Positions 35,881-43,844 of a DNA stretch of 64,000 bases are shown here, piece by piece. The notes beneath the pieces are model-generated. The model saw only the letters and a list, made by a program, of their open reading frames with translations. It did not search any database and had not been told where the DNA came from. Position 1 is the first letter of the stretch. Every line of letters begins with the position of its first letter. This DNA comes from Stercoripulliclostridium_A sp963642145 (GTDB taxonomy: Bacteria > Bacillota > Clostridia > Christensenellales > DTU072): positions 27,285-91,284 of the forward strand of contig CAVIFU010000002.1 of assembly GCA_963642145.1 (NCBI GenBank), written 5' to 3'. Position numbers and translations under genes: made by a program.

Positions 35881-37255
35881 CGTCAGGTTCGTATCCGAGC
35901 TTCCTGCATATATGAACGATGTGCAGGAAGTGGTAAGAGCCTTTGATCCTTATGTCAAAGTGTCCGAAGACGCCAAAGATGTTATCGACGTAGGCGTTGA
36001 AGAGCGCAACGGCGGAATAATTATCAAAATAGACGGCACCGTCATCAACGGAGTAAAAAAAGACGTTTGCATTGGTGGGAATCCCGGAGAATTGCTATAT
36101 AAGAGGCTTGCAAAACGTGCCGTCAAACAGTTGCTATACAAAGAACTTGTCGCGAAAACCAATGTCGAGTTACCGTACGGGTGCCTTACGGGTGTAAGAC
36201 CAACCAGACTTTATTATGATGCAATCGGTAGCTATAGCAACATAAAACAGCATTTTATTGACGAATTCGGTGTTGAGCAAAAGCGTGCAGAGCTGATAGA
36301 AAACGTCGTTTTGACCCAAAAGGGAATATACAACGAATCCGGTATGGGAATAGATGTTTTCGTCAATATTCCCATATGTCCCACAAGGTGCAAGTATTGC
36401 TCGTTTATTTCCACGGAGTACCCGAGGGTCAAGAAACTCGTGCCTGCGTATATCGATTGCGTCAAGCGTGAACTTGACGGAATTAACGCGAAAATCGAGC
36501 AGGAAAATCTAAAAGTGCGTAGCGTATACTACGGCGGTGGAACGCCCACGTCTCTTTCGGCAGAGGGACTCGGAAGCTTGTTGGAGTTGACGCGTTACGG
36601 AGTGGAATTTACCGTCGAAGCCGGCAGACCCGACAGTATAACGGACGAAAAACTTGCGGTTATGGCTGAAAACGGCGTTACGCGCATATCGGTAAATCCT
36701 CAGACGTTTAAGGACGAAACTCTTGTTCTGTTGGGACGAAAACATACATCCGAAGATTTGTATGTAGCATTCCGTTCGGCTCGCAAGTATCCGTTCGACA
36801 TCAATATGGATTTGATTGCGGGGCTCCCGGCAGAGACGTTTGACGACTTCAAAAATTCCTTGGAAAGAGCCATCGAACTCGATCCCGAGAATATTACGAT
36901 TCATACGCTTGCCATCAAACGCGGATCTGTTTTGAGAGAGGAAGGCTCGGAAAAGCATATGGACGGTACCGTGAGGAAAATGGTTGATTATTCGATAGAC
37001 AAGCTATACGAGTCCGGTTATCGTCCGTACTATATGTATAGGCAAAAGAACATGGCAGACGGATTGGAAAATGTCGGTTGGTGCAAAAACGGAAAAGTTT
37101 GCATATACAATATCGACTACATGGAAGAAACGAATACCGTGCTGTCGGCAGGCGCCGGAGCAATGAGTAAATTCGTGTATAAAGCCGACGGCAGAATCGA
37201 GCGCAGCTGCAATGCAAAGGGCTTCGAGGAATACCTGCGTCGCAATGCAAAATAA
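35873..37255 (+). CDS. hemZ: HemZ-type oxygen-independent coproporphyrinogen dehydrogenase
   Basis: Radical-SAM enzyme of the HemN/HemW superfamily, HemZ branch. It has an N-terminal extension (about 1-155) typical of HemZ, then the cluster loop CPTRCKYC with FIS after it, YYGGGTPTSL, EAGRPDSI and NMDLIAGLP. At 460 residues the length matches HemZ. No other haem gene lies nearby, so whether it oxidises coproporphyrinogen or has a haem-chaperone-like role is open. It is the last gene of the thyA-dfrA-MBL-hemZ unit. Confidence 0.9.
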   Translation: MFDVRFVSELPAYMNDVQEVVRAFDPYVKVSEDAKDVIDVGVEERNGGIIIKIDGTVINGVKKDVCIGGNPGELLYKRLAKRAVKQLLYKELVAKTNVELPYGCLTGVRPTRLYYDAIGSYSNIKQHFIDEFGVEQKRAELIENVVLTQKGIYNESGMGIDVFVNIPICPTRCKYCSFISTEYPRVKKLVPAYIDCVKRELDGINAKIEQENLKVRSVYYGGGTPTSLSAEGLGSLLELTRYGVEFTVEAGRPDSITDEKLAVMAENGVTRISVNPQTFKDETLVLLGRKHTSEDLYVAFRSARKYPFDINMDLIAGLPAETFDDFKNSLERAIELDPENITIHTLAIKRGSVLREEGSEKHMDGTVRKMVDYSIDKLYESGYRPYYMYRQKNMADGLENVGWCKNGKVCIYNIDYMEETNTVLSAGAGAMSKFVYKADGRIERSCNAKGFEEYLRRNAK

Positions 37256-37278
37256 TGCGGAAAAGTTCGGCTTTTTGC

Positions 37279-37310
37279 TTTACAAATTAAATTTAATCGT
37301 GTAATATAAT
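37279..37310 (+). promoter_or_regulatory. Promoter upstream of rpsO
   Basis: -35 TTTACA (37279-37284) with a 17-base spacer to TAATAT (37302-37307), overlapped by a consensus TATAAT (37305-37310) at spacing 20. Confidence 0.6.
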
Positions 37311-37397
37311 ATAGCGATTTACCGAGTCCTCGGATAGGACGGAATATTCTTTCTGGGAACACGGCGTATCAGCTCATTCGAAAAGGAGTAAACTACA
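37311..37397 (+). promoter_or_regulatory. rpsO 5' leader with possible S15 autoregulatory structure
   Basis: The 87-base leader carries a 5-base-pair hairpin GTCCT-CGGAT-AGGAC (37326-37340) flanked by CC and GG, then an unpaired-looking stretch and AAAAGGAG before the ATG. In many bacteria S15 binds its own leader. I see structure in the right place but cannot match it to a known S15-leader class. Confidence 0.4.
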
Positions 37398-37661
37398 ATG
37401 ACCAAAGAACAAAAACAAGCAATCATCGCTAAGTACGGCAGAACCCCGGAAGATACCGGCTCCCCGGAAGTGCAAATAGCTCTTCTCACGAAGAGAATCG
37501 AAGAGCTTAACGCACACCTTTCGGTTCACAAAAAAGACCACCACAGCAGAAGGGGACTTCTCAAATTGGTAGGTCAAAGAAAAAACATTCTCCGTTATCT
37601 TATGGAAACCAACATCGAAAGCTACAGAAATTTGATAGCCGATCTCGGTATCCGCAAATAG
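37398..37661 (+). CDS. rpsO: Ribosomal protein uS15
   Basis: Primary 16S rRNA-binding protein. At 87 residues, it shows the complete family pattern: DTGSPEVQIALLTKRI, LNAHLSVHKKDHHSRRGLL and LVGQRKNILRYL. It has a strong AAAAGGAG ribosome binding site. It has its own promoter and terminator and lies upstream of pnp, an order conserved across most bacteria. Confidence 0.99.
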   Translation: MTKEQKQAIIAKYGRTPEDTGSPEVQIALLTKRIEELNAHLSVHKKDHHSRRGLLKLVGQRKNILRYLMETNIESYRNLIADLGIRK

Positions 37662-37670
37662 GAAGTAATC

Positions 37671-37695
37671 GGGTGGCGCATTTGCCACCCTTTTT
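37671..37695 (+). terminator. Rho-independent terminator after rpsO
   Basis: Seven-base-pair GC-rich stem (GGGTGGC with GCCACCC), six-base loop and five T, 9 bases after the rpsO stop. Some read-through into pnp is likely, as in other bacteria. Confidence 0.9.
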
Positions 37696-37741
37696 ACTGC
37701 TAAATTATCGGTTTTAATTAAAAAAACAAATAAATTTTTTA

Positions 37742-37759
37742 GTTTCCACGGACGGAAAC
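37742..37759 (+). promoter_or_regulatory. Small hairpin just before the pnp ribosome binding site
   Basis: GTTTCC-ACGGAC-GGAAAC forms a 6-base-pair hairpin that ends one base before AGGAGG. PNPase commonly controls its own message through leader structure, so this could be a regulatory stem; that link is inference. Confidence 0.4.
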
Positions 37760-37769
37760 AGGAGGCAAA

Positions 37770-39869
37770 ATGAAAGAAAGCAGAATTTTCACAACAACAA
37801 TCGGCGGACGTGAAGTTAGCGCGGAAATCGGCGGATATTGCTCCCACAGCAACGGCGAAGTGCTTATTCGTTGCGGAGATACCGTTGTACTCACCAACGT
37901 CACAATGTCCAAGTCTCCGAGGGAAGGTATGGATTATTTCCCGCTCGGAGTAGACTTTGAAGAAAAAATGTACGCCGTAGGCAAGATCCCCGGCGGATTC
38001 AAGAAGAGAGAAGGTCGTCCCGGCGACAAAGCCATATTGACGTCTCGTCTTATCGATAGGCCCATACGTCCGTTGTTCCCCAAGGGACTTTTCAACGACG
38101 TATCCGTTATAGCTACGGCGCTGTCCGTAGATACCAATATCCCTCCGGAAGTTTTCGGTATGCTCGGTAGCTCCATAGCTCTTTCCGTATCGGATATACC
38201 TTTCAACGGACCTACGGGAAGCGTAATGGTAGGATATGTAGACGGCGAGTACATTATCAACCCCGACAGCGAACAACGCGAGAGATCCAGACTTAACCTT
38301 GCACTTAGCGGAACAAAAGACGCTATCATGATGGTTGAAGCAGGCGCAAACGAGCTTACGGAAGAAGAGATGCTAAACGCCATACTTTTCGGACACGAAG
38401 AGATCAAGAAGATCGTCGCTTGGATAGAAGATATACAAAAAGAGGTCGGCAAGCCCAAGAAAGAAGTAGAGCTTTACCACGCCCCCGAGCAAATCGAAGC
38501 AGACGTAAAGGCATACGCTCAAGAAAAAATCGATTATATGTTCGATACTTACGATCGCAACGTTCGTGAGGCTCGTGAGGAAGAAATCACCGCCGATATT
38601 ATGGCGCACTTTGCGGATATATACCCCGATAATCGTCGCGATATAGACGATATCCTCTATAAGATGAAAAAGGAATGCGTCCGCGCGATGATAGCAGATA
38701 AAGGCGTACGTCCCGACGGAAGAACTCTTACCGAAATCCGTCCTATTTGGTGTGAAGTAGGTCTCCTTCCCAGAGTGCACGGTTCGGCAGTCTTTACGAG
38801 AGGACAAACGCAAGTACTCACCACCGCAACGCTCGGCACGATATCCGAGGCGCAAAAGTTGGAAGGACTCGATGACGAGGTATTCAAGAGATATATCCAC
38901 CATTATAACATGCCCGGATACAGCACGGGTGAAGCAAAACCTCTTCGCAGCCCCGGTAGGCGTGAGATAGGTCACGGTGCACTTGCAGAACGCGCCCTTG
39001 AACCCGTACTTCCCGGTGAGGATTGCTTCCCTTACGCAATCAGGACGGTATCCGAGGTTATCAGCTCCAACGGTTCGACATCGCAAGCTTCCGTGTGCGG
39101 ATCCACTTTGGCGTTGATGGACGCGGGCGTGCCGATTAAGGCTCCCGTAGCCGGCGTTGCCATGGGCTTAATCAAAGATGACGTAAACAACAAGCTCCAC
39201 ATTCTTACGGATATTCAAGGAATTGAGGACTTCTTCGGCGATATGGACTTCAAAGTCGCAGGTACCGCAGAGGGCATTACCGCAATCCAAATGGATATAA
39301 AGATTAAGGGCATCAACAAAGAGATACTTACTCGCGCTCTCGAACAAGCAAGACAAGGCAGATTGTTCATCCTTAATAAGATGTTGGAAGTTTTGCCGGC
39401 ACCGCGCAAGGAAATCAGCAAATATGCGCCTAAGATTGTTACCTTCGGCATTAACCCGGATAAGATTCGCGACGTTATCGGCAGCGGCGGCAAGACCATA
39501 AACAAGATCGTTGAGGAAACCGGCGTTAAGATCGACATCGGCGACGACGGCACGATATACATCGCTTCCAACGATGCGCAAGCGATCGCAAACGCAAAAC
39601 AAATCGTTGAGGATATAGTAAGAGATTTTGAGGTCGGCGACGAGTTCGACGGTACCGTCATAAAAATCATGGAGAACGAAAAGGGACAATTCGGCGCATC
39701 CGTAAAACTTACTACGAACAAAGACGGCATGATCCATATCAGCAAGCTATCCAAGGAACGCGTCGAAAAGGTTACCGACGTCGTAAACGTAGGAGACAAA
39801 GTAAAAGTCAGAATAATAAAAATTGACGAGAAACAAAGAATAGATCTTAAACTCATCAAAAAATTATAA
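37770..39869 (+). CDS. pnp: Polynucleotide phosphorylase
   Basis: Phosphorolytic 3'-5' exoribonuclease of mRNA turnover, acting as a trimeric ring. The domain order is RNase PH 1 (about 10-145), helical linker, RNase PH 2 (about 310-540, with RSPGRREIGHGALAERAL and DIQGIEDFFGDMDFKVAGT), KH domain (about 553-615, IRDVIGSGGKTINKIVEETG) and S1 domain (about 620-695). At 699 residues it is full length. A good CAGGAGG precedes the ATG. Confidence 0.98.
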   Translation: MKESRIFTTTIGGREVSAEIGGYCSHSNGEVLIRCGDTVVLTNVTMSKSPREGMDYFPLGVDFEEKMYAVGKIPGGFKKREGRPGDKAILTSRLIDRPIRPLFPKGLFNDVSVIATALSVDTNIPPEVFGMLGSSIALSVSDIPFNGPTGSVMVGYVDGEYIINPDSEQRERSRLNLALSGTKDAIMMVEAGANELTEEEMLNAILFGHEEIKKIVAWIEDIQKEVGKPKKEVELYHAPEQIEADVKAYAQEKIDYMFDTYDRNVREAREEEITADIMAHFADIYPDNRRDIDDILYKMKKECVRAMIADKGVRPDGRTLTEIRPIWCEVGLLPRVHGSAVFTRGQTQVLTTATLGTISEAQKLEGLDDEVFKRYIHHYNMPGYSTGEAKPLRSPGRREIGHGALAERALEPVLPGEDCFPYAIRTVSEVISSNGSTSQASVCGSTLALMDAGVPIKAPVAGVAMGLIKDDVNNKLHILTDIQGIEDFFGDMDFKVAGTAEGITAIQMDIKIKGINKEILTRALEQARQGRLFILNKMLEVLPAPRKEISKYAPKIVTFGINPDKIRDVIGSGGKTINKIVEETGVKIDIGDDGTIYIASNDAQAIANAKQIVEDIVRDFEVGDEFDGTVIKIMENEKGQFGASVKLTTNKDGMIHISKLSKERVEKVTDVVNVGDKVKVRIIKIDEKQRIDLKLIKKL

Positions 39870-39896
39870 TCAACGCAATAATTAACGGAGGTTACT

Positions 39897-40592
39897 ATGC
39901 AATATACTCATGAAGTAGACAACATGGTTTGCGTAGCTAAGGGACCGCACCATGGTCCCGCTCCCATTCCGGAAGAAGGAAAATGGGTCAAGGCAACGGA
40001 AATCAAAGACATCAGCGGACTTACCCACGGTGTGGGCTGGTGCGCTCCGCAACAAGGCGCTTGCAAGCTTACTCTTAACATCAAAGACGGCATCATAGAA
40101 GAAGCGTTGGTCGAAACCATCGGTTGCTCCGGTATGACGCATTCTGCGGCAATGGCTGCGGAAATTCTCCCCGGCAAGACCATACTCGAAGCCCTTAATA
40201 CAGACCTCGTGTGCGACGCTATCAACACCGCAATGCGTGAGCTCTTCCTCCAAATCGTTTACGGCAGAAGCCAATCCGCATTCTCCGAAAACGGACTTTC
40301 CATAGGTGCCGGTCTTGAAGATCTCGGCAAGGGACTTCGCAGCCAAATCGGCACGATGTATTCCACCAAGTCCAAGGGCGTAAGATACTTGGAAATGGCT
40401 GAAGGTTACGTAACTCGCATCGGACTTGACGAAGACGGCGAAGTTATCGGCTATGAGTTCATACGTCTCGGTCAAATGCTTGAACAAATCACCGTTAAGG
40501 GTGTCGAACCTGCCGAAGCACTCAAAAAGTGCACCGGCACTTACGGTCGTTTTGCCGAAGCCGTTACCAAAATCAATCCGAGAATTCAATAG
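39897..40592 (+). CDS. NifU-like iron-sulfur scaffold-type protein, GGGtGRT partner
   Basis: At 231 residues, it shows a NifU/IscU-like core with cysteines in GWCAPQQGACKL and IGCSGMTHSAA (about residues 47-86), in an arrangement that could hold a cluster. The second half is family-specific. A protein of this kind is regularly found right before the GGGtGRT protein in anaerobes. The annotation as an iron-sulfur scaffold comes from the fold family; no direct function is known to me. The Shine-Dalgarno is GGAGG. It starts 27 bases after pnp and could be co-transcribed with it. Confidence 0.8.
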   Translation: MQYTHEVDNMVCVAKGPHHGPAPIPEEGKWVKATEIKDISGLTHGVGWCAPQQGACKLTLNIKDGIIEEALVETIGCSGMTHSAAMAAEILPGKTILEALNTDLVCDAINTAMRELFLQIVYGRSQSAFSENGLSIGAGLEDLGKGLRSQIGTMYSTKSKGVRYLEMAEGYVTRIGLDEDGEVIGYEFIRLGQMLEQITVKGVEPAEALKKCTGTYGRFAEAVTKINPRIQ

Positions 40593-40603
40593 GGAGGCGC
40601 AAC

Positions 40604-41605
40604 ATGGCTGTTAAATTTGAAGGTTACGATAGAAGAATAGATAAAATCAATGCGTTCCTTGCGGCAAACGGCATTGCGAGCTTAGAAGAAGCCAAAGCAA
40701 TTTGCGACGACAAGGGTGTAGATGTAGAATCGATTGTCAAGGGTGTGCAACCTATAGCTTTCGATAACGCGGTATGGGCATACACCATCGGCTGCGCGTA
40801 TGCAATCAAAAAGGGCATATCCAAGGCTGCCGATGCGGCTGAAGCAATAGGACAGGGACTCCAAGCATTTTGCGTTCCCGGCTCCGTTGCCGATACCCGT
40901 AAAGTAGGTCTCGGACACGGCAATCTTGCCGCAAAACTCCTTCGCGAAGAAACCAAGTGCTTTGCATTCGTAGCAGGGCACGAAAGCTTTGCCGCGGCAG
41001 AAGGTGCAATAGGCATCGCACGTTCGGCAAATAAAGTTCGCAAAGAGCCTCTACGCGTCATACTTAACGGACTTGGCAAAGACGCTGCGTACATCATCAG
41101 CCGTATCAACGGATTTACTTATGTCCAAACGGATTATAATCAATATACGGACGAACTCACCGTTGTTAAAGAAAAAGCATATAGCAACGGCGAAAAAGCA
41201 AAAGTAAGATGCTATGGCGCGAATGACGTCAACGAAGGCGTTGCGATCATGAGAAAAGAGGGCGTTGACGTCGGTATTACCGGCAACAGCACTAACCCCA
41301 CGCGTTTCCAACATCCCGTAAGCGGCACATACAAAAAATGGTGCATTGAGAACGGCAAGACTTATTTCTCGGTGGCATCCGGTGGCGGCACGGGCAGAAC
41401 TCTGCATCCGGACAACATGGCGGCCGGTCCCGCGTCTTACGGAATGACCGACACTATGGGCAGAATGCACAGTGACGCACAATTTGCCGGTTCCAGCTCC
41501 GTTCCCGCACACGTGGAAATGATGGGCTTGATAGGTATGGGTAATAACCCGATGGTAGGCGCTACCGTGGCGTTAGCCGTCGCTATAGAAGAAGCAAGCA
41601 AATAG
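40604..41605 (+). CDS. GGGtGRT protein (function unknown)
   Basis: Recognised by the name-giving motif ASGGGTGRTLHPDNMA and the adjoining glycine-rich C-terminus (PAHVEMMGLIGMGNNPMVGAT). At 333 residues from ATG 40604; upstream in-frame codons to 40529 lie within the neighbouring gene and are rejected because GGGAGG fixes this start. Several cysteines (in GCAYA, FCVPG, KCFAF, WCIEN) could bind metal or cofactor. The family is conserved among strict anaerobes with its NifU-like neighbour, 11 bases upstream here, but has no established biochemical role. A structured RNA element follows. Confidence 0.85.
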   Translation: MAVKFEGYDRRIDKINAFLAANGIASLEEAKAICDDKGVDVESIVKGVQPIAFDNAVWAYTIGCAYAIKKGISKAADAAEAIGQGLQAFCVPGSVADTRKVGLGHGNLAAKLLREETKCFAFVAGHESFAAAEGAIGIARSANKVRKEPLRVILNGLGKDAAYIISRINGFTYVQTDYNQYTDELTVVKEKAYSNGEKAKVRCYGANDVNEGVAIMRKEGVDVGITGNSTNPTRFQHPVSGTYKKWCIENGKTYFSVASGGGTGRTLHPDNMAAGPASYGMTDTMGRMHSDAQFAGSSSVPAHVEMMGLIGMGNNPMVGATVALAVAIEEASK

Positions 41606-41621
41606 CATTACTTCTACCCAA

Positions 41622-41719
41622 ACAGGCAACAGCGTTGTTTTGAAAAAACGGCGAATTCTCATTGCAAATGCGGCAGTATCGTCATTGTTGCATTTGCTTT
41701 GAGAATGCCTGTCTTTTTT
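41622..41719 (+). ncRNA. Structured three-way-junction element ending in a T-tract
   Basis: Outer stem ACAGGCA (41622-41628) with TGCCTGT (41706-41712) is followed by C and six T. Inside it, stem A has 9 base pairs including two G-U (41633-41641 with 41645-41653, GAA loop). Stem B pairs 14 of 16 positions (41656-41671 with 41690-41705, a 2-base internal mismatch) around an 18-base loop. It starts 16 bases after the GGGtGRT stop. It is probably an elaborate terminator or a stable 3' UTR RNA; which one cannot be told from one sequence. Confidence 0.6.
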
Positions 41720-41730
41720 AAGAAAAACGT

Positions 41731-41759
41731 TTGACAAATGCTTTTATAAATGCTATTAT
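41731..41759 (+). promoter_or_regulatory. Sigma-A promoter of tRNA-Ala
   Basis: Perfect -35 TTGACA, a 17-base spacer and -10 TATTAT, 17 bases before the tRNA. Confidence 0.88.
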
Positions 41760-41776
41760 CTTTACGTTATCAACTT

Positions 41777-41852
41777 GGGGATATGGCTCAGTTGGTAGAG
41801 CGATGCGTTCGCAACGCATAGGCCAGGGGTTCGAATCCCCTTATCTCCACCA
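41777..41852 (+). tRNA. tRNA-Ala (anticodon CGC)
   Basis: A 76-base cloverleaf with encoded CCA. The acceptor stem GGGGATA/TATCTCC contains the G3-U70 wobble pair that identifies alanine tRNAs. The D-arm is GCTCAGTTGGTAGAGC. The anticodon arm is ATGCG-TTCGCAA-CGCAT, with CGC at 41810-41812 reading GCG. The T-arm is GGGGTTCGAATCCCC. It is transcribed alone between its promoter and terminator. Confidence 0.97.
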
Positions 41853-41861
41853 ATGTAAAGG

Positions 41862-41884
41862 AAACCGCCTTTTAGGCGGTTTTT
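41862..41884 (+). terminator. Rho-independent terminator of tRNA-Ala
   Basis: Nine-base-pair stem (AAACCGCCT with AGGCGGTTT), three-base loop and trailing T, 9 bases after the tRNA. Confidence 0.88.
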
Positions 41885-42077
41885 GCTTGTTTTTTTGCGA
41901 GCTTTGGCTCATTTTATTCTACGCTAATTTAACGGCTTTTAATTTTTTGTACATGCTTTTGTACCTGTCTCGGCTAAGGGCGATAAAATCTTGCTTTTTG
42001 ATAGGGTGGGCTTAGATTCTTTGTTAAATCGCGCGAATACTTGATGGAAATTGCTTTATTTTTGGTTGTAAATGTTG

Positions 42078-42147
42078 TACAATATGTACGATGGGAAGTT
42101 TGGATTCCCGGACAATTGCCGACACATCGGCAGTAAACTCATATAAT
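42078..42147 (+). promoter_or_regulatory. pckA promoter region with two leader hairpins
   Basis: A -10-like TACAAT (42078-42083) has no good -35. Behind it come two short hairpins, GGGAA-N7-TTCCC (42093-42109) and TGCCGA-CACA-TCGGCA (42117-42132). A TATAAT at 42142-42147 is too close to the ribosome binding site to be a likely promoter. Either inverted repeat could be an operator. From 41885 to 42077 I see nothing but AT-rich sequence. Confidence 0.4.
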
Positions 42148-42164
42148 ATAAAGAGGTATCTGTA

Positions 42165-43772
42165 ATGAAAAAAATCGATTTGACTAAGTACGGCATTAGC
42201 GGAACAACGGAAGTTGTCTACAATCCTTCTTATGACCTCCTCTTTGCAGAGGAAACCAAACCCGGTCTCGACGGGTACGAAAAGGGTCAAGTAAGCGAAC
42301 TTGGCGCTGTCAACGTGATGACAGGTATCTATACCGGACGTTCGCCCAAAGATAAGTTTATTGTTGTGGACGAAAATTCCAAAGACACCGTTTGGTGGAC
42401 CTCCGACGCATACAAGAACGATAACCATCCCGCTACCGAAGAAGCGTGGAATGCCGTCAAAGAAATAGCTATCGACGAGCTCTCGAACAAAAAACTTTAC
42501 GTTGTAGACGCGTTCTGCGGTGCAAATAAGGATACTCGCATGGCTATCCGCTTCATTATGGAAGTAGCATGGCAAGCTCACTTTGTCACGAATATGTTTA
42601 TAAAGCCCACGGCGGAAGAACTCGAAGACTTTGAACCGGATTTCGTAGTATACAACGCCTCCAAAGCTAAGGTTGTAAACTACAAAGAACTCGGTTTGAA
42701 TTCCGAGACTGCCGTCGTGTTCAACATCACCAGCCGCGAGCAAGTAATCATCAATACCTGGTACGGCGGTGAGATGAAGAAGGGTATGTTCTCCATGATG
42801 AACTATTACCTACCGCTCAAAGGCATTGCCTCGATGCACTGCTCGGCAAATACCGACATGAACGGACAAAACACGGCGATCTTCTTCGGACTTTCCGGCA
42901 CGGGCAAGACGACGCTTTCTACCGACCCTAAACGCCTCCTCATCGGAGATGACGAACATGGTTGGGATGACAACGGCGTATTCAACTTTGAAGGCGGTTG
43001 CTATGCAAAAGTTATCAACCTCGACAAAGACTCCGAACCCGATATCTACAACGCAATTAAACGTGACGCACTTCTCGAGAACGTAACTTTGGACGAGAAC
43101 GGCAAGATAGATTTCGCGGATAAGAGCGTTACGGAGAACACCCGTGTTTCTTACCCGATAGACCACATCAAGAATATCGTTCGTCCTATTTCGGCAGCTC
43201 CGGCAGCGAAGAACGTTATATTCCTTTCCGCAGACGCGTTCGGCGTGCTTCCGCCCGTATCGATTCTTACGCCCGAACAAACCCAATACTACTTCCTTTC
43301 CGGCTTTACCGCTAAATTGGCAGGTACCGAACGCGGAATAACCGAGCCTACGCCCACGTTCTCCGCTTGCTTCGGTCAAGCCTTCCTTGAACTCCACCCG
43401 ACCAAATATGCCGAAGAGTTGGTTAAGAAAATGAAAGTAAGCGGCGCTAAGGCGTATCTTGTCAATACCGGTTGGAACGGCACCGGCAAACGCATATCCA
43501 TCAAGGATACGCGCGGAATCATTGACGCGATACTCGACGGCTCTATAGAAAAGGCTCCCACCAAGAAGATCCCATACTTCAACTTTGAAGTACCCACCGA
43601 GCTTCCCGGCGTAGACTCACACATACTCGATCCTCGCGATACCTATGCAGACGTAAACGTATGGAACGAAAAAGCCATTGACTTGGCAGGTAGATTTATC
43701 AAGAACTTTGCTAAGTACGAAGGCAACGACGCCGGTAAAGCGTTGGTTCCCGCAGGTCCGCAAGTCAAATAA
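42165..43772 (+). CDS. pckA: Phosphoenolpyruvate carboxykinase (ATP)
   Basis: Interconverts oxaloacetate plus ATP and PEP plus CO2 plus ADP. In fermenting anaerobes it often runs toward oxaloacetate. The ATP-type signature is clear: phosphate loop GLSGTGKTTLS, GDDEHGWDDNGVFNFEGGCY for metal and substrate, TGRSPKDKF near the N-terminus, and TGWNGTGKRISIKDTR near the C-terminus. At 535 residues it is of typical length. It has AAGAGG before the ATG and is a single-gene unit with a strong terminator. Confidence 0.98.
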   Translation: MKKIDLTKYGISGTTEVVYNPSYDLLFAEETKPGLDGYEKGQVSELGAVNVMTGIYTGRSPKDKFIVVDENSKDTVWWTSDAYKNDNHPATEEAWNAVKEIAIDELSNKKLYVVDAFCGANKDTRMAIRFIMEVAWQAHFVTNMFIKPTAEELEDFEPDFVVYNASKAKVVNYKELGLNSETAVVFNITSREQVIINTWYGGEMKKGMFSMMNYYLPLKGIASMHCSANTDMNGQNTAIFFGLSGTGKTTLSTDPKRLLIGDDEHGWDDNGVFNFEGGCYAKVINLDKDSEPDIYNAIKRDALLENVTLDENGKIDFADKSVTENTRVSYPIDHIKNIVRPISAAPAAKNVIFLSADAFGVLPPVSILTPEQTQYYFLSGFTAKLAGTERGITEPTPTFSACFGQAFLELHPTKYAEELVKKMKVSGAKAYLVNTGWNGTGKRISIKDTRGIIDAILDGSIEKAPTKKIPYFNFEVPTELPGVDSHILDPRDTYADVNVWNEKAIDLAGRFIKNFAKYEGNDAGKALVPAGPQVK

Positions 43773-43791
43773 CATGTATCCATAGCAACAG

Positions 43792-43820
43792 AAGTCCCCG
43801 CAATTGCGGGGACTTTATTT
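43792..43820. terminator. Strong hairpin terminator of pckA, probably bidirectional
   Basis: Ten-base-pair stem AAGTCCCCGC with GCGGGGACTT around AATT, followed by TATTTT on the plus strand. It separates convergent pckA and the ABC exporter. The minus-strand side has only a short T-rich run. Confidence 0.88.
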
Positions 43821-43844
43821 TGGAAAGTATCAATAAAATTACAA

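Noticed and set aside
41731..42015. 94-codon open frame across tRNA-Ala
   Set aside because: It runs through a promoter, a tRNA and a terminator; not a gene.
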